From positions 1-51,713 of the forward strand of contig CALJLD010000058.1 in assembly GCA_937982665.1 (NCBI GenBank): a DNA stretch of 51,713 nucleotides, read 5' to 3'. Shown here piece after piece: positions 25,401 through 33,656 of the stretch. The position numbers were made by a program, and so were the translations under genes. Positions within the stretch are counted from its first letter, which is position 1, and every line of letters starts with the position of its first letter. Under the pieces are notes generated by a model that saw only the letters and a list, made by a program, of their open reading frames with translations, did not search any database and was not told where the DNA came from. This DNA comes from an uncultured Planctomycetales bacterium. GTDB lineage: Bacteria > Planctomycetota > Planctomycetia > Pirellulales > S012-138.

Positions 25401-27683
25401 ATGGGCAGCGTAGACTTCCGTACCATGGGCTCAACAACTCACCAAGCCGCGGCACCTTCGAACTCCGCTTATGTCGAGCGGATGGTGGCGATGCTCATTG
25501 TTGCCGCGATTCTTGTCGTTGGCACAAATGGTGCCCTGCAAATCAAGACGTCCACCTGGCACTTTGTGGGGCCGGCGCTTCATGGGCTGTGCCAAGGCGT
25601 GGCCATTATTCTTTGCAGCATTGCCGCGATCATGATCATCGCGCTGCATCAAAGGGGTTATTTGTCACCCCGGTTCACTTGGGCCGCTTCATCGTTTGCC
25701 GCGATGGCGGTGTATGCGGGATTCTCAGGCGTTGCCACAACGGATCACCAAATCAGTTGGCTGACAACCGGCGGGTCCGCGACATGCGGTTTGCTGCTTG
25801 CGCTGGTCTGGCTGCCGGAGCCAACTCGCTTGAAGAGCGCATGGCGGAACGCGCTTGTCGTGATGGCGATCGTTGTTGCGGCAAGTTTCTGTGGCGCATC
25901 GACATACCTATGCCGTGGCGGCGAGCAATGGTTGTACTCCGCGGATAGCGCCCTGTGGATGAACGCGCTCCGGATTGCCGGGGCGATTGGTTTTTTTGTT
26001 GCCGCTGGCTTTTTCTTCTTTGTCCATCGGCTTCGACAAGAACAGCCTGGCGCAATCTTCTTTGGTTATGTCTGCCTGTCGCTGGCTCTCATCTCCGCGC
26101 TGTTTGGCCGTGAGGTGGTGTGGACGGGGACATGGTGGCTGGCCAGGGCGATGACCCTAATGGCGCTCGGGCTCCTGGTGGTTTACATCCTGAAGCACTT
26201 GCACCAACTGCACGTGGATCTGGTGAAGTCCAGGAAGAACCTGGAGACCGAAGTCCACAAGCGAACAAGATCTCTGCAGGAACAGGTAGACGAGCGTTCG
26301 CGCGTCGAACAAGAACTCCTGATCATGAACATGGCGTTGAAGAAAAAGGCGGCCGAACTGCAGGCATCCAAGATCAATGTCATCGCCATGATGCAAGAAA
26401 CTGATGGTGCGCGGCGCAAAGCCGAAGCGGCCGAACAGTCTTTGCGAGGAATGGTTGAGGAACTGCTGGTGCTCAAGGATAAGGCCGAGGCATCCTCAAA
26501 AGCTAAGTCCGAGTTTCTCGCGAACATGAGCCACGAGATTCGCACGCCGATGACAGCCATCATTGGCTATGCGGACGTACTCAAATCCCAGGTCCAAGAT
26601 GGGCCGGCTGCGGAAGCCGCTGAGACCATCCGCCGCAATGGGGAGTCATTGCTGCGCATCCTGAATGACATCCTTGATCTCTCCAAGATCGAATCCGGAA
26701 AACTCGAGGTTGAGTCAATCACGACGTCGGTCTCTGCCGTCGTTCAAGACACGGTCAAGCTGATGCGCATCCGCGCCAAGGCAAAGAACCTCACACTCTC
26801 AGCGCGGATTGAGTCTCCAATACCTGAGACCATCAATACTGATCCAACTCGATTACGGCAAATCCTGCTGAACCTGATTTCTAATGCCATCAAGTTCACT
26901 GAAGTTGGCTCTGTAAAGCTCCTCATCAGTGGCGTCGGCTTGAAAGGCGACTCGCCCCGGGTTCATTTCCGTGTCGTCGATACGGGAATCGGCATGACCG
27001 AGGAACAAACTGCCAAGCTGTTCCAGTCTTTCTCTCAGGCGGACTCATCTTTGTCTCGCCGCTATGGTGGCACCGGTTTGGGACTGGCCATCAGTCAACG
27101 CCTGGCGATGAAGTTGGGCGGCCGGATTGATGTGGAAAGTTCGCACGGCGGCGGAAGTTCGTTCACGCTGACTTTGCCCACGACGGATGTGGCTGGAGTT
27201 GAGTTGATCGACGAATTGAAGTCAGTCATCAGCGATGCCAATATGCAACGGAAACAATCAAGCATCGAAGCGCGAGTCCTGATGGTTGAGGATGGCGTCG
27301 ACAACCAACGCCTGATTGGCTTCCTGCTACGCAAGGCTGGCGCGGAAGTGACGGTCGTTGAAAATGGCGCCGAGGCGGTGCGTGAACTGATCGAGAAGGA
27401 AAGGGCGGACGACTTTGACGTTGTCCTGATGGACATGCAGATGCCCATTCTGGACGGTTATCAAGCCACGCAGCAACTGCGAGAAGCCGGCTTCAATAAG
27501 CCGATCATTGCCATGACGGCCCACGCGATGCGGGGAGACCGCGAGAAGTGCCTGAATGCCGGTTGCGATGAGTACCTGCAAAAGCCCATCGATCGCAAGC
27601 TGCTTATCGAGACGGTCGATCGCTTCGCGACAGAATCCGCCAGCGAATCGCAGACAGACGACCAAACCACTCAGACCCCCTGA
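25401..27683 (+). CDS. Hybrid sensor histidine kinase/response regulator
   Basis: This is about 760 residues from the ATG at 25401; an ATG at 25425 and a TTG at 25356 are alternatives. The N-terminal 270 residues form seven or so transmembrane helices, with no recognised ligand domain. A coiled coil follows (residues about 280-370, rich in Lys/Glu). HisKA carries H378 (MSHEIRTPMTAIIGYAD). The ATPase domain has its N box (LNLISNAIKFTEVG), G1 box (DTGIGM) and G2 box (GGTGLGLAIS). The C-terminal receiver domain has phospho-acceptor D678 (VVLMDMQMPILDGY), with the conserved Thr and Lys regions (IAMTAHA, YLQKPI). No HPt domain or partner regulator is adjacent. Confidence 0.94.
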   Translation: MGSVDFRTMGSTTHQAAAPSNSAYVERMVAMLIVAAILVVGTNGALQIKTSTWHFVGPALHGLCQGVAIILCSIAAIMIIALHQRGYLSPRFTWAASSFAAMAVYAGFSGVATTDHQISWLTTGGSATCGLLLALVWLPEPTRLKSAWRNALVVMAIVVAASFCGASTYLCRGGEQWLYSADSALWMNALRIAGAIGFFVAAGFFFFVHRLRQEQPGAIFFGYVCLSLALISALFGREVVWTGTWWLARAMTLMALGLLVVYILKHLHQLHVDLVKSRKNLETEVHKRTRSLQEQVDERSRVEQELLIMNMALKKKAAELQASKINVIAMMQETDGARRKAEAAEQSLRGMVEELLVLKDKAEASSKAKSEFLANMSHEIRTPMTAIIGYADVLKSQVQDGPAAEAAETIRRNGESLLRILNDILDLSKIESGKLEVESITTSVSAVVQDTVKLMRIRAKAKNLTLSARIESPIPETINTDPTRLRQILLNLISNAIKFTEVGSVKLLISGVGLKGDSPRVHFRVVDTGIGMTEEQTAKLFQSFSQADSSLSRRYGGTGLGLAISQRLAMKLGGRIDVESSHGGGSSFTLTLPTTDVAGVELIDELKSVISDANMQRKQSSIEARVLMVEDGVDNQRLIGFLLRKAGAEVTVVENGAEAVRELIEKERADDFDVVLMDMQMPILDGYQATQQLREAGFNKPIIAMTAHAMRGDREKCLNAGCDEYLQKPIDRKLLIETVDRFATESASESQTDDQTTQTP

Positions 27684-27709
27684 GTTGACGCCCAAGTTTT
27701 TTCCGAGCG

Positions 27710-28348
27710 TTAGGGCAGCCCCAATTGCTTGTGCATCTGCAAGCTCAATCGCCAATGGGGATGTTCGCGGCAGTATGCAACTGCCTTGCGTGTATTCTGG
27801 GCGAACTCGGGCCCATCCATCGGCTGCAAATAGAAGTGGTCGAATTGCAGGTCGGTCCAGTTCTTCGGATCTTGGCCTTGCTGGGGGAAGACGAGTTTAA
27901 GTTCGTCACCGCTGCTTTGAATGCAATCCGCGCCGGCTTTTGGACTCACACACAGCCAGTCCACGCCTGGGGGGCAGCGAACCGTGCCGTTGGTCTCAAC
28001 GTGAATTAAGAAATCTCGGGAGTGCAACGCGGAGATCAACTCCGCATCAAGCTGCAAAAGAGGCTCGCCGCCGGTGCACACCACATACGGCTGGCTGCTT
28101 GATGCGTCAAACGGCCAGGTCTCGCGCACACGATCAGCCAACTCGTCAGCAGTCGTGAACTTCCCACCACCGGGTCCGTCGGTTCCCACGAAATCCGTGT
28201 CGCAAAAGTCACAAATCGCCGAGGTGCGGTCCGCTTCCAAGCCGGTCCACAAGTTGCATCCGGCGAAGCGACAAAACACCGCTGGCCTGCCGGCCTGGTG
28301 GCCTTCGCCGTGGATGGTGTAGTAGATCTCTTTGACTGCGTAAGCCAT
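27710..28348 (-). CDS. queE: 7-carboxy-7-deazaguanine synthase
   Basis: This 212-residue radical SAM enzyme belongs to queuosine/7-deazaguanine synthesis; it converts carboxy-tetrahydropterin to 7-carboxy-7-deazaguanine. The start MAYAVKEIYYTIHGEGHQAGRP is family-typical. The cluster motif has the QueE-specific spacing C31-x14-C46-x2-C49 (CNLW...ICDFC). VVCTGGEPLLQ and FLIHVETNGT are the SAM and substrate regions. No other que gene is in the window. It points toward the hybrid kinase gene, tail to tail. Confidence 0.96.
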   Translation of the reverse strand: MAYAVKEIYYTIHGEGHQAGRPAVFCRFAGCNLWTGLEADRTSAICDFCDTDFVGTDGPGGGKFTTADELADRVRETWPFDASSSQPYVVCTGGEPLLQLDAELISALHSRDFLIHVETNGTVRCPPGVDWLCVSPKAGADCIQSSGDELKLVFPQQGQDPKNWTDLQFDHFYLQPMDGPEFAQNTRKAVAYCREHPHWRLSLQMHKQLGLP

Positions 28349-28625
28349 TTAAGTGACGCCAGGCCGCCGCGAAATGTTAACAAAAGACAAGCATCTCAGT
28401 ATTGTCGGCAGCATTCGCTGCGCCGAGGGCTCGATGGAAGCATTGCGAAAGATGTCGGCATGGTGAGCGACGGCATTGGAAAAAACGGGATGTTTCGCAC
28501 TCCGTTTGCCGTGCAACCGACTGCCCTGCTGGGCTTGCATAAAAAATCCGATAGAATGCCGGGCACCACGCGTAGAATTCCACGCGAAGAAATTTCCCTA
28601 CTCAATCGCAGACCAGCCCAAAGTC

Positions 28626-29804
28626 ATGTCATTGCCTCCTGCCCTATGTCCTCCTGTTCGCGTTCTCATGGGCCCCGGCCCCAGCGAGATTCATCCTCGC
28701 GTGCTCCAGGCGATGGCTGCCAGCACGGTTGGCCATCTTGATCCCTACTACCTGCAGGTGATGAACAACTTGCGATCCATGTTGCAACAGTTGTTCATGA
28801 CCAAGAATGAGATGACTTTCTCCGTCTCCGGGACTGGTTCGGCCGGGATGGAGGCAACAATCGTCAATCTCATTGAGCCTGGCGATAAGATGCTGGTTTG
28901 CGTGAACGGGGTCTTTGGCGGTCGCATGGCGGATGTTGCCGGGCGTTGCGGCGCGGAGGTCAAAGTGATTGAGCGGCCATGGGGCGAGGTGTTTTCGCCG
29001 GATGAGATCGCGGCAGCCGCCAAGGGCTTTTCACCAAAGGTTGTCGCCATCGTCATGGCGGAAACATCCACTGGCGCAAGCCAGCCGATCGAAGAGATTT
29101 CCCGCGTCGTCCACGATGCTGGCGCTCTGCTGTTGGTCGATGCTGTTACCGCCCTGGGAGGTATGCCGGTTCGCGTTGATGATTGGAAAATCGACGCCAT
29201 CTATTCCGGCTCGCAAAAATGCCTGTCATGCCCGCCTGGGCTCGCGCCGGTCTCGTTCAGTGCGGCGGCGCTGGACGTCATCAAGAATCGCAAGACCAAA
29301 GTGCAAAGCTGGTACTTGGATGTCACCATGCTGGCAAACTATTGGGGTTCCGAGCGGGTATATCACCACACTGCACCCATCAATATGACCTGGGGGCTGT
29401 ACGAGGCCGTGCATCTTGTGCTCAGTGAGGGATTGGACGCAGTCTTTGCGCGCCATCAACTCAATCACCAGGCACTAAAAGCAGGGCTGAAAGCCATTGG
29501 CATTGAGTATGCTGCAACCGAGGGCCACCAACTTCCCATGCTGAATGCCGTTAACATTCCCGCTGGCGTGGATGACGCAGCCGTGCGCGGCGGGCTTCTC
29601 AAGAAGTTTGGAATCGAGATCGGTGGTGGATTGGGAGCCTTCAAAGGCAAGGCGTGGCGGATTGGGCTGATGGGCCATGGCGCTCGCCGCAACAACGTCT
29701 TGCTGTTCCTCTCCGCGCTGGAACAACTGCTGGCAGAGCAAAGCTACAAGTTTGATGCAGGCGCTAGCATCGCTTGCGCCAACGAAGTCTACGTTAACGC
29801 ATAG
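28626..29804 (+). CDS. Class V aminotransferase (alanine-glyoxylate/serine-pyruvate type)
   Basis: This is 392 residues from the ATG at 28626; an ATG at 28476 would add 50 unconserved residues. LMGPGPSEIHPRVLQAM is the standard opening. FSVSGTGSAGMEATIVNLIEPGDKML binds the cofactor phosphate. The PLP Lys is K198 in YSGSQKCLSCPPG, and YHHTAPINMTWGLYEA is also typical. The family transfers amino groups from alanine or serine to glyoxylate. A TAGAAT at 28553 lies about 70 bases upstream and may be a promoter -10 element. Confidence 0.95.
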   Translation: MSLPPALCPPVRVLMGPGPSEIHPRVLQAMAASTVGHLDPYYLQVMNNLRSMLQQLFMTKNEMTFSVSGTGSAGMEATIVNLIEPGDKMLVCVNGVFGGRMADVAGRCGAEVKVIERPWGEVFSPDEIAAAAKGFSPKVVAIVMAETSTGASQPIEEISRVVHDAGALLLVDAVTALGGMPVRVDDWKIDAIYSGSQKCLSCPPGLAPVSFSAAALDVIKNRKTKVQSWYLDVTMLANYWGSERVYHHTAPINMTWGLYEAVHLVLSEGLDAVFARHQLNHQALKAGLKAIGIEYAATEGHQLPMLNAVNIPAGVDDAAVRGGLLKKFGIEIGGGLGAFKGKAWRIGLMGHGARRNNVLLFLSALEQLLAEQSYKFDAGASIACANEVYVNA

Positions 29805-30080
29805 TGTAGCCGTACGTTGGTCTTCGGCTGCCGCTGCTGGCTTGCCCAGCAGTGCTCCTCTCGGTTGCATTCCCGCCCCCCGTTTCTTTCATGACGCGGC
29901 GCAGGAGCGGCTGCTGAAAGCACTTTGCCTGCATGCCTGTACCGTTGGTGCTGAGGGTGCGCGCACGCAAAGACCCTGTCTTGCCTGAATTTCGCGACCG
30001 GTGTTACACTCCGCAGCCCAATTCCTGCAAAGAGACCCATCGCATCAGTTGCGACAAGCGAGAAGCGTCAAGGAGGTCGC

Positions 30081-31685
30081 GTGCTCGCCAGGCTCCCCAT
30101 TCGGTCAAAGTTGATCCTTGCGCTGCTCCTCTGGTTGGTTGCAGTCTCCGTACTGTGTTGGAGTAGTTTCGAAGGCCTGTACGCATTTCGCGGTCTGGTG
30201 AAACACCTGGAACGCGTTGCCAAACTGCCGCGCGCTACGGACCTGGAGCGTCGAGTCAGCCAGATTCACTTGGAACTTGCCGAGTGGGAAGCACAAACGC
30301 GCAGCACATCGAGCGGAAGCTTGGGACAACTCTCTTCCGAACGACTGATCATGCGGATGGAACTGCACCACAAGATCAAAGGCGTCCGCGATTCACTTGA
30401 AGAATATCGTTTGCAGTCCGAGTCCCAACTCGCCGGAAGAGGTTTGGAGAACTTTGATGTGGAGCAAGCGAACCTCCGTGAAATCGAACGCATCGTTGAT
30501 AATCTCGATAGCGAACTGGACAAATCAACTTCTGATGCCGATGCCAGCGCACTTGCGATCGCCAAGGAACTCAAAGCTCGCGTGGGCGATTTGCCCAGAG
30601 CCGTGCAAAGCGACGTTAGCGAACTGCCTGAAGCCGCAGGCGTTGCCTACGGTCAACGGATTCGTGCAGCCTGGGCGACAAGCCTGCTTGCCGCCGGATT
30701 GACTGCCACCATGCTTTGGGTCTTATATCGCTGGGTGTTTCGGCCGTTGCGAGTCTTGATCAAGGGTTCGCGCAAAGTTGCCGGGGGTGACTTTGCCGTC
30801 AACATTCAGTTGGACTCACAAGACGAAATGGCGGAACTAGCTTCGGCCATGAATGAAATGACTCACGAGTTCCGCACGATCCGCGATGATTTGGATCGCC
30901 AGGTGCAGGAGCGTACTGCGCAAGCTGTCCGGACAGAGCGACTTGCTGGCGTTGGGTTTCTCGCCGCCGGCGTGGCTGACGAAATCAACGCACCGCTCTC
31001 CGTCATTCGGGACCGCGCGAAAACCCTGGAGGCCGCTTTCGCCCGCGAAGCCGCCCCGCTGGCTTCCGATGAGAGTGACAAGAGCCAAATTGAGGTGAAT
31101 CGCGTTTCTTCCTTGCTCGGCGAGTTGCAAGCCATCTCAGCCGCGGCGTTTCGCTGTAAGGAAATCACACAGAGCTTGCTCGATCTCTCGCGAACCGGCA
31201 GCAACAAGCGCGAGCGAATCGATGTTGCCGAGTTATGCCAAAGCGTGATCGATCTCTTGGATCGCACAGGCAAATACGCAAGCAAGCGAATTGAACTCAA
31301 AGCAGATCAGCCGGTTGTCATCTCGGCCAACCCGCAGGAAATCAAGCAAGTGGTGCTCTCCCTGCTCGTTCACCGACTCGACCACGTTGCCGATGGCGAA
31401 ACCGTGGAACTGCAACTTACGCCCGAAGGCAACCATGCGCTGCTTGTTGTCTTTGATAAAGCAAATAACAGGCGAATCAGCCTGCGGGATAGTTCCGCGC
31501 AAGCAGAGGAACCAGCAACAATATTCGGCCTGTCTCTGGCCAAGTGCATCGTAAGCGAACACGGCGGGAAGATCACCGTTAGTCCAGGATCAACAGCAAA
31601 GTCTGGCCAACAGGAGCGGGTTCGCGTCACGCTCCCGTTAGCCAATCAGCTTGAGGAGTCGAGCCATCAATACCAAGTCGCCTAA
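30081..31685 (+). CDS. Degenerate sensor histidine kinase (pseudokinase) upstream of NtrC-type regulator
   Basis: This is 534 residues from a GTG at 30081, directly preceded by AGGAGG. An N-terminal helix (ILALLLWLVAVSVLCW), a periplasmic coiled region of about 160 residues, a second helix (SLLAAGLTATMLWVLYRWVF) and a HAMP domain precede a HisKA-like helix. The normal phospho-acceptor His in GVAHEINNPL is Asp300 here (GVADEINAPL). The N-box Asn is His431 (LLVHRLDHV), the G1 DxGxG motif is missing (VVFDKANNRRISL), and only a weak G2-like FGLSLAKCIV remains. Autokinase activity is therefore unlikely. The stop overlaps the sigma-54 activator frame by 35 bases at most. Confidence 0.9.
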   Translation: MLARLPIRSKLILALLLWLVAVSVLCWSSFEGLYAFRGLVKHLERVAKLPRATDLERRVSQIHLELAEWEAQTRSTSSGSLGQLSSERLIMRMELHHKIKGVRDSLEEYRLQSESQLAGRGLENFDVEQANLREIERIVDNLDSELDKSTSDADASALAIAKELKARVGDLPRAVQSDVSELPEAAGVAYGQRIRAAWATSLLAAGLTATMLWVLYRWVFRPLRVLIKGSRKVAGGDFAVNIQLDSQDEMAELASAMNEMTHEFRTIRDDLDRQVQERTAQAVRTERLAGVGFLAAGVADEINAPLSVIRDRAKTLEAAFAREAAPLASDESDKSQIEVNRVSSLLGELQAISAAAFRCKEITQSLLDLSRTGSNKRERIDVAELCQSVIDLLDRTGKYASKRIELKADQPVVISANPQEIKQVVLSLLVHRLDHVADGETVELQLTPEGNHALLVVFDKANNRRISLRDSSAQAEEPATIFGLSLAKCIVSEHGGKITVSPGSTAKSGQQERVRVTLPLANQLEESSHQYQVA

Positions 31686-33051
31686 CAGCCTGCGGATTCT
31701 CTTTGCCGACGACGAGCGTTCTCTGCAGGAACTGATGAGCATGGAACTGCCGCGGATGGGGCACGAAGTGGCCGTCTGCCCGGACGGTCTCACGGCAGTT
31801 GCCGCGCTCGAAAAGAATACCTACGACTGCGTGCTTGTTGATCTGGATATGCCCGGACTCAACGGCATTGAGGTCATTGCCAAAGCGAAGGAACTTTCGC
31901 CCGATACCGAAGCCATCGTGCTGACGGGCAAGTCATCGCTGGAAACGGCCGTGGGTGCATTGCGCCACGGCGCGTTTGATTACTTGACTAAGCCGTGCAA
32001 GCTCATCGAGATCGAGTCGCTGCTGAAACGCGTATCGGAAAAGCGCGAACTCACGAACAAGTTCCGCGCGCTGCAAGTCCGCCTGGATTGCATCCAAGGT
32101 CCATCACAACTTGTCGGCGATTCGCCCGGCATGCGCCGCGTGCAGGAACTCATCGCCAAGGTCGCACCGACGGAATCCACCGTGCTTATTCGGGGCGAAA
32201 CCGGCGCTGGCAAAGAACTCGTCGCCCGAGCCGTGCATGACCGCAGCCTGAGAGCAAAGATGCCGTTTGTTCCCATTAATTGCGGCGCTTTGCCGGAGCA
32301 CCTGATTGAAAGCGAACTGTTTGGCCACCGCAAAGGCGCATTCACCGGAGCGGAAGAACATCGCGTCGGTCTGTTTGAAGTCGCCAACGGAGGAACCTTG
32401 TTCCTTGATGAAATTGGCGAACTCCCCAAACAAATGCAGTCGAAGTTGCTGCGGGTTTTGGAAAGCGGCGAGATTCGTCGCATTGGCGAAAACGAGCCCT
32501 TCAAAGTTGACGTCCGCGTGGTCTGTGCGACGCACCGTGAACTCGAACAAATGGTTGCTGAAGGCGAATTTCGTGAAGACCTGATGTATCGCATCAATAC
32601 TTTCGAGATCCGTCTGCCACCACTGCGCGAAAGAACGGATGACTTGATCCCGTTGGCTCGCCACTTGCTCAAGCGTTTCCGTCCGCACATACGGCCAGAA
32701 GATCAGGCATTCTCGCCTGAAGCCGAAGAGCAATTGGCTCAGCATGACTGGCCAGGCAATGTTCGCGAGTTGGCCAATGTTGTTGAGCACGCCGCAATCT
32801 TGTGCGAAAGCGGACCGATCTTGCCCGAGCACTTGCCGCAACGGTTAGGGACTCCTCGCGGGGCGTCGGCGGCGGATACGCTCATGCTCAGGCAAGGCCA
32901 AACCTTGCGTGATCTGGAAATGGTCGCCATTCACGAAGCCCTGCAACGGCACGACGGCAACAAACCCGCCGTGGCCAAAGAGCTGGGAATCAGCTTGAAA
33001 ACGCTTTACAACAAGCTCAACGCCGAGGCTTCGTTACAGCAAACGGCTTAA
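31651..33051 (+). CDS. NtrC-family sigma-54-dependent response regulator
   Basis: This is 466 residues if the TTG at 31651 is the start. There is no ATG before the receiver domain. An AGGAG at 31654-31658 stands 7 bases before an in-frame ATC at 31666, so the true start is uncertain. The receiver domain has D20-D21, phospho-acceptor D64 (VLVDLDMPG) and the Lys of YLTKP. The AAA+ domain has Walker A GETGAGKE, the sigma-54 contact GAFTGAEE, Walker B GGTLFLDEIGE and RIGENEPFKVDVRVVCATH. The C-terminus is a Fis-type helix-turn-helix (KPAVAKELGISLKTLYNKL). It overlaps the degenerate kinase gene, so the two are translationally coupled. Confidence 0.94.
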   Translation: MRSRAINTKSPNSLRILFADDERSLQELMSMELPRMGHEVAVCPDGLTAVAALEKNTYDCVLVDLDMPGLNGIEVIAKAKELSPDTEAIVLTGKSSLETAVGALRHGAFDYLTKPCKLIEIESLLKRVSEKRELTNKFRALQVRLDCIQGPSQLVGDSPGMRRVQELIAKVAPTESTVLIRGETGAGKELVARAVHDRSLRAKMPFVPINCGALPEHLIESELFGHRKGAFTGAEEHRVGLFEVANGGTLFLDEIGELPKQMQSKLLRVLESGEIRRIGENEPFKVDVRVVCATHRELEQMVAEGEFREDLMYRINTFEIRLPPLRERTDDLIPLARHLLKRFRPHIRPEDQAFSPEAEEQLAQHDWPGNVRELANVVEHAAILCESGPILPEHLPQRLGTPRGASAADTLMLRQGQTLRDLEMVAIHEALQRHDGNKPAVAKELGISLKTLYNKLNAEASLQQTA

Positions 33052-33087
33052 GTTTCTTTGCCGCTCCTTCGGGAGTGCGCGAAAATC

Positions 33088-33375
33088 TCAATCCAACGGT
33101 CTGCGCCACCGTCCGGAGATCAAGCTGACTACGGCGGCAAAGAGCGTCGCGCCGATGATAGACCAAACGATGGGAAATTCCCTCCCATCAAAGTCAATCG
33201 TGAACAGGTCCGGCAATTCAAACTGCCGCGCCAGCCAGGTGCCCAGCAGCGCGCCAATCAAGCCCATCGCGATGGATGTCAAGCATCCGCCGCGAGAGTA
33301 GCCCACTATGGATTGAGCGATGCCGCCGCAAATCCCCGCCACCAAGAGTAAGAGTAAGAATTCCCAGATCGTCAT
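33088..33375 (-). CDS. GlsB/YeaQ/YmgE family stress-type membrane protein
   Basis: This 95-residue protein has three hydrophobic helices, and the glycine-rich family pattern is clear: LLLLVAGICGGIAQSIVG, then GGCLTSIAMGLIGALLGTWLA and the final VWSIIGATLFAAVVSLI. It is slightly longer than the usual 80-85 residues because of the loop ELPDLFTIDFDGREF. Members are small inner-membrane proteins linked to general stress; function is not defined. It is convergent with the sigma-54 activator gene. Confidence 0.93.
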   Translation of the reverse strand: MTIWEFLLLLLVAGICGGIAQSIVGYSRGGCLTSIAMGLIGALLGTWLARQFELPDLFTIDFDGREFPIVWSIIGATLFAAVVSLISGRWRRPLD

Positions 33376-33656
33376 TTTCAGTTCCGTAATCGTTTCGATT
33401 CTCGATACGTCGTATGGCTGCGTGCCGGAGCGTTAACACTCGCAAAAACGTATGCCGCGGTTGGCATGTTGGGTTTTGCGGCGGATCCTGCCGGACGTTA
33501 CTCCAGAAGTCTCGCTCAGCGCTAAGTCTCCCGGCAGCGTCACCAGGAAGTATTCGCACTGCGAGAGCCAAGATTTGCCTTTCGCCGTTGTATTTTGCCG
33601 GGCGAGCGGGGAAAATGACCACGGTAGTAGTAGCATTGTTCTAAGCCGTGGCTGAC

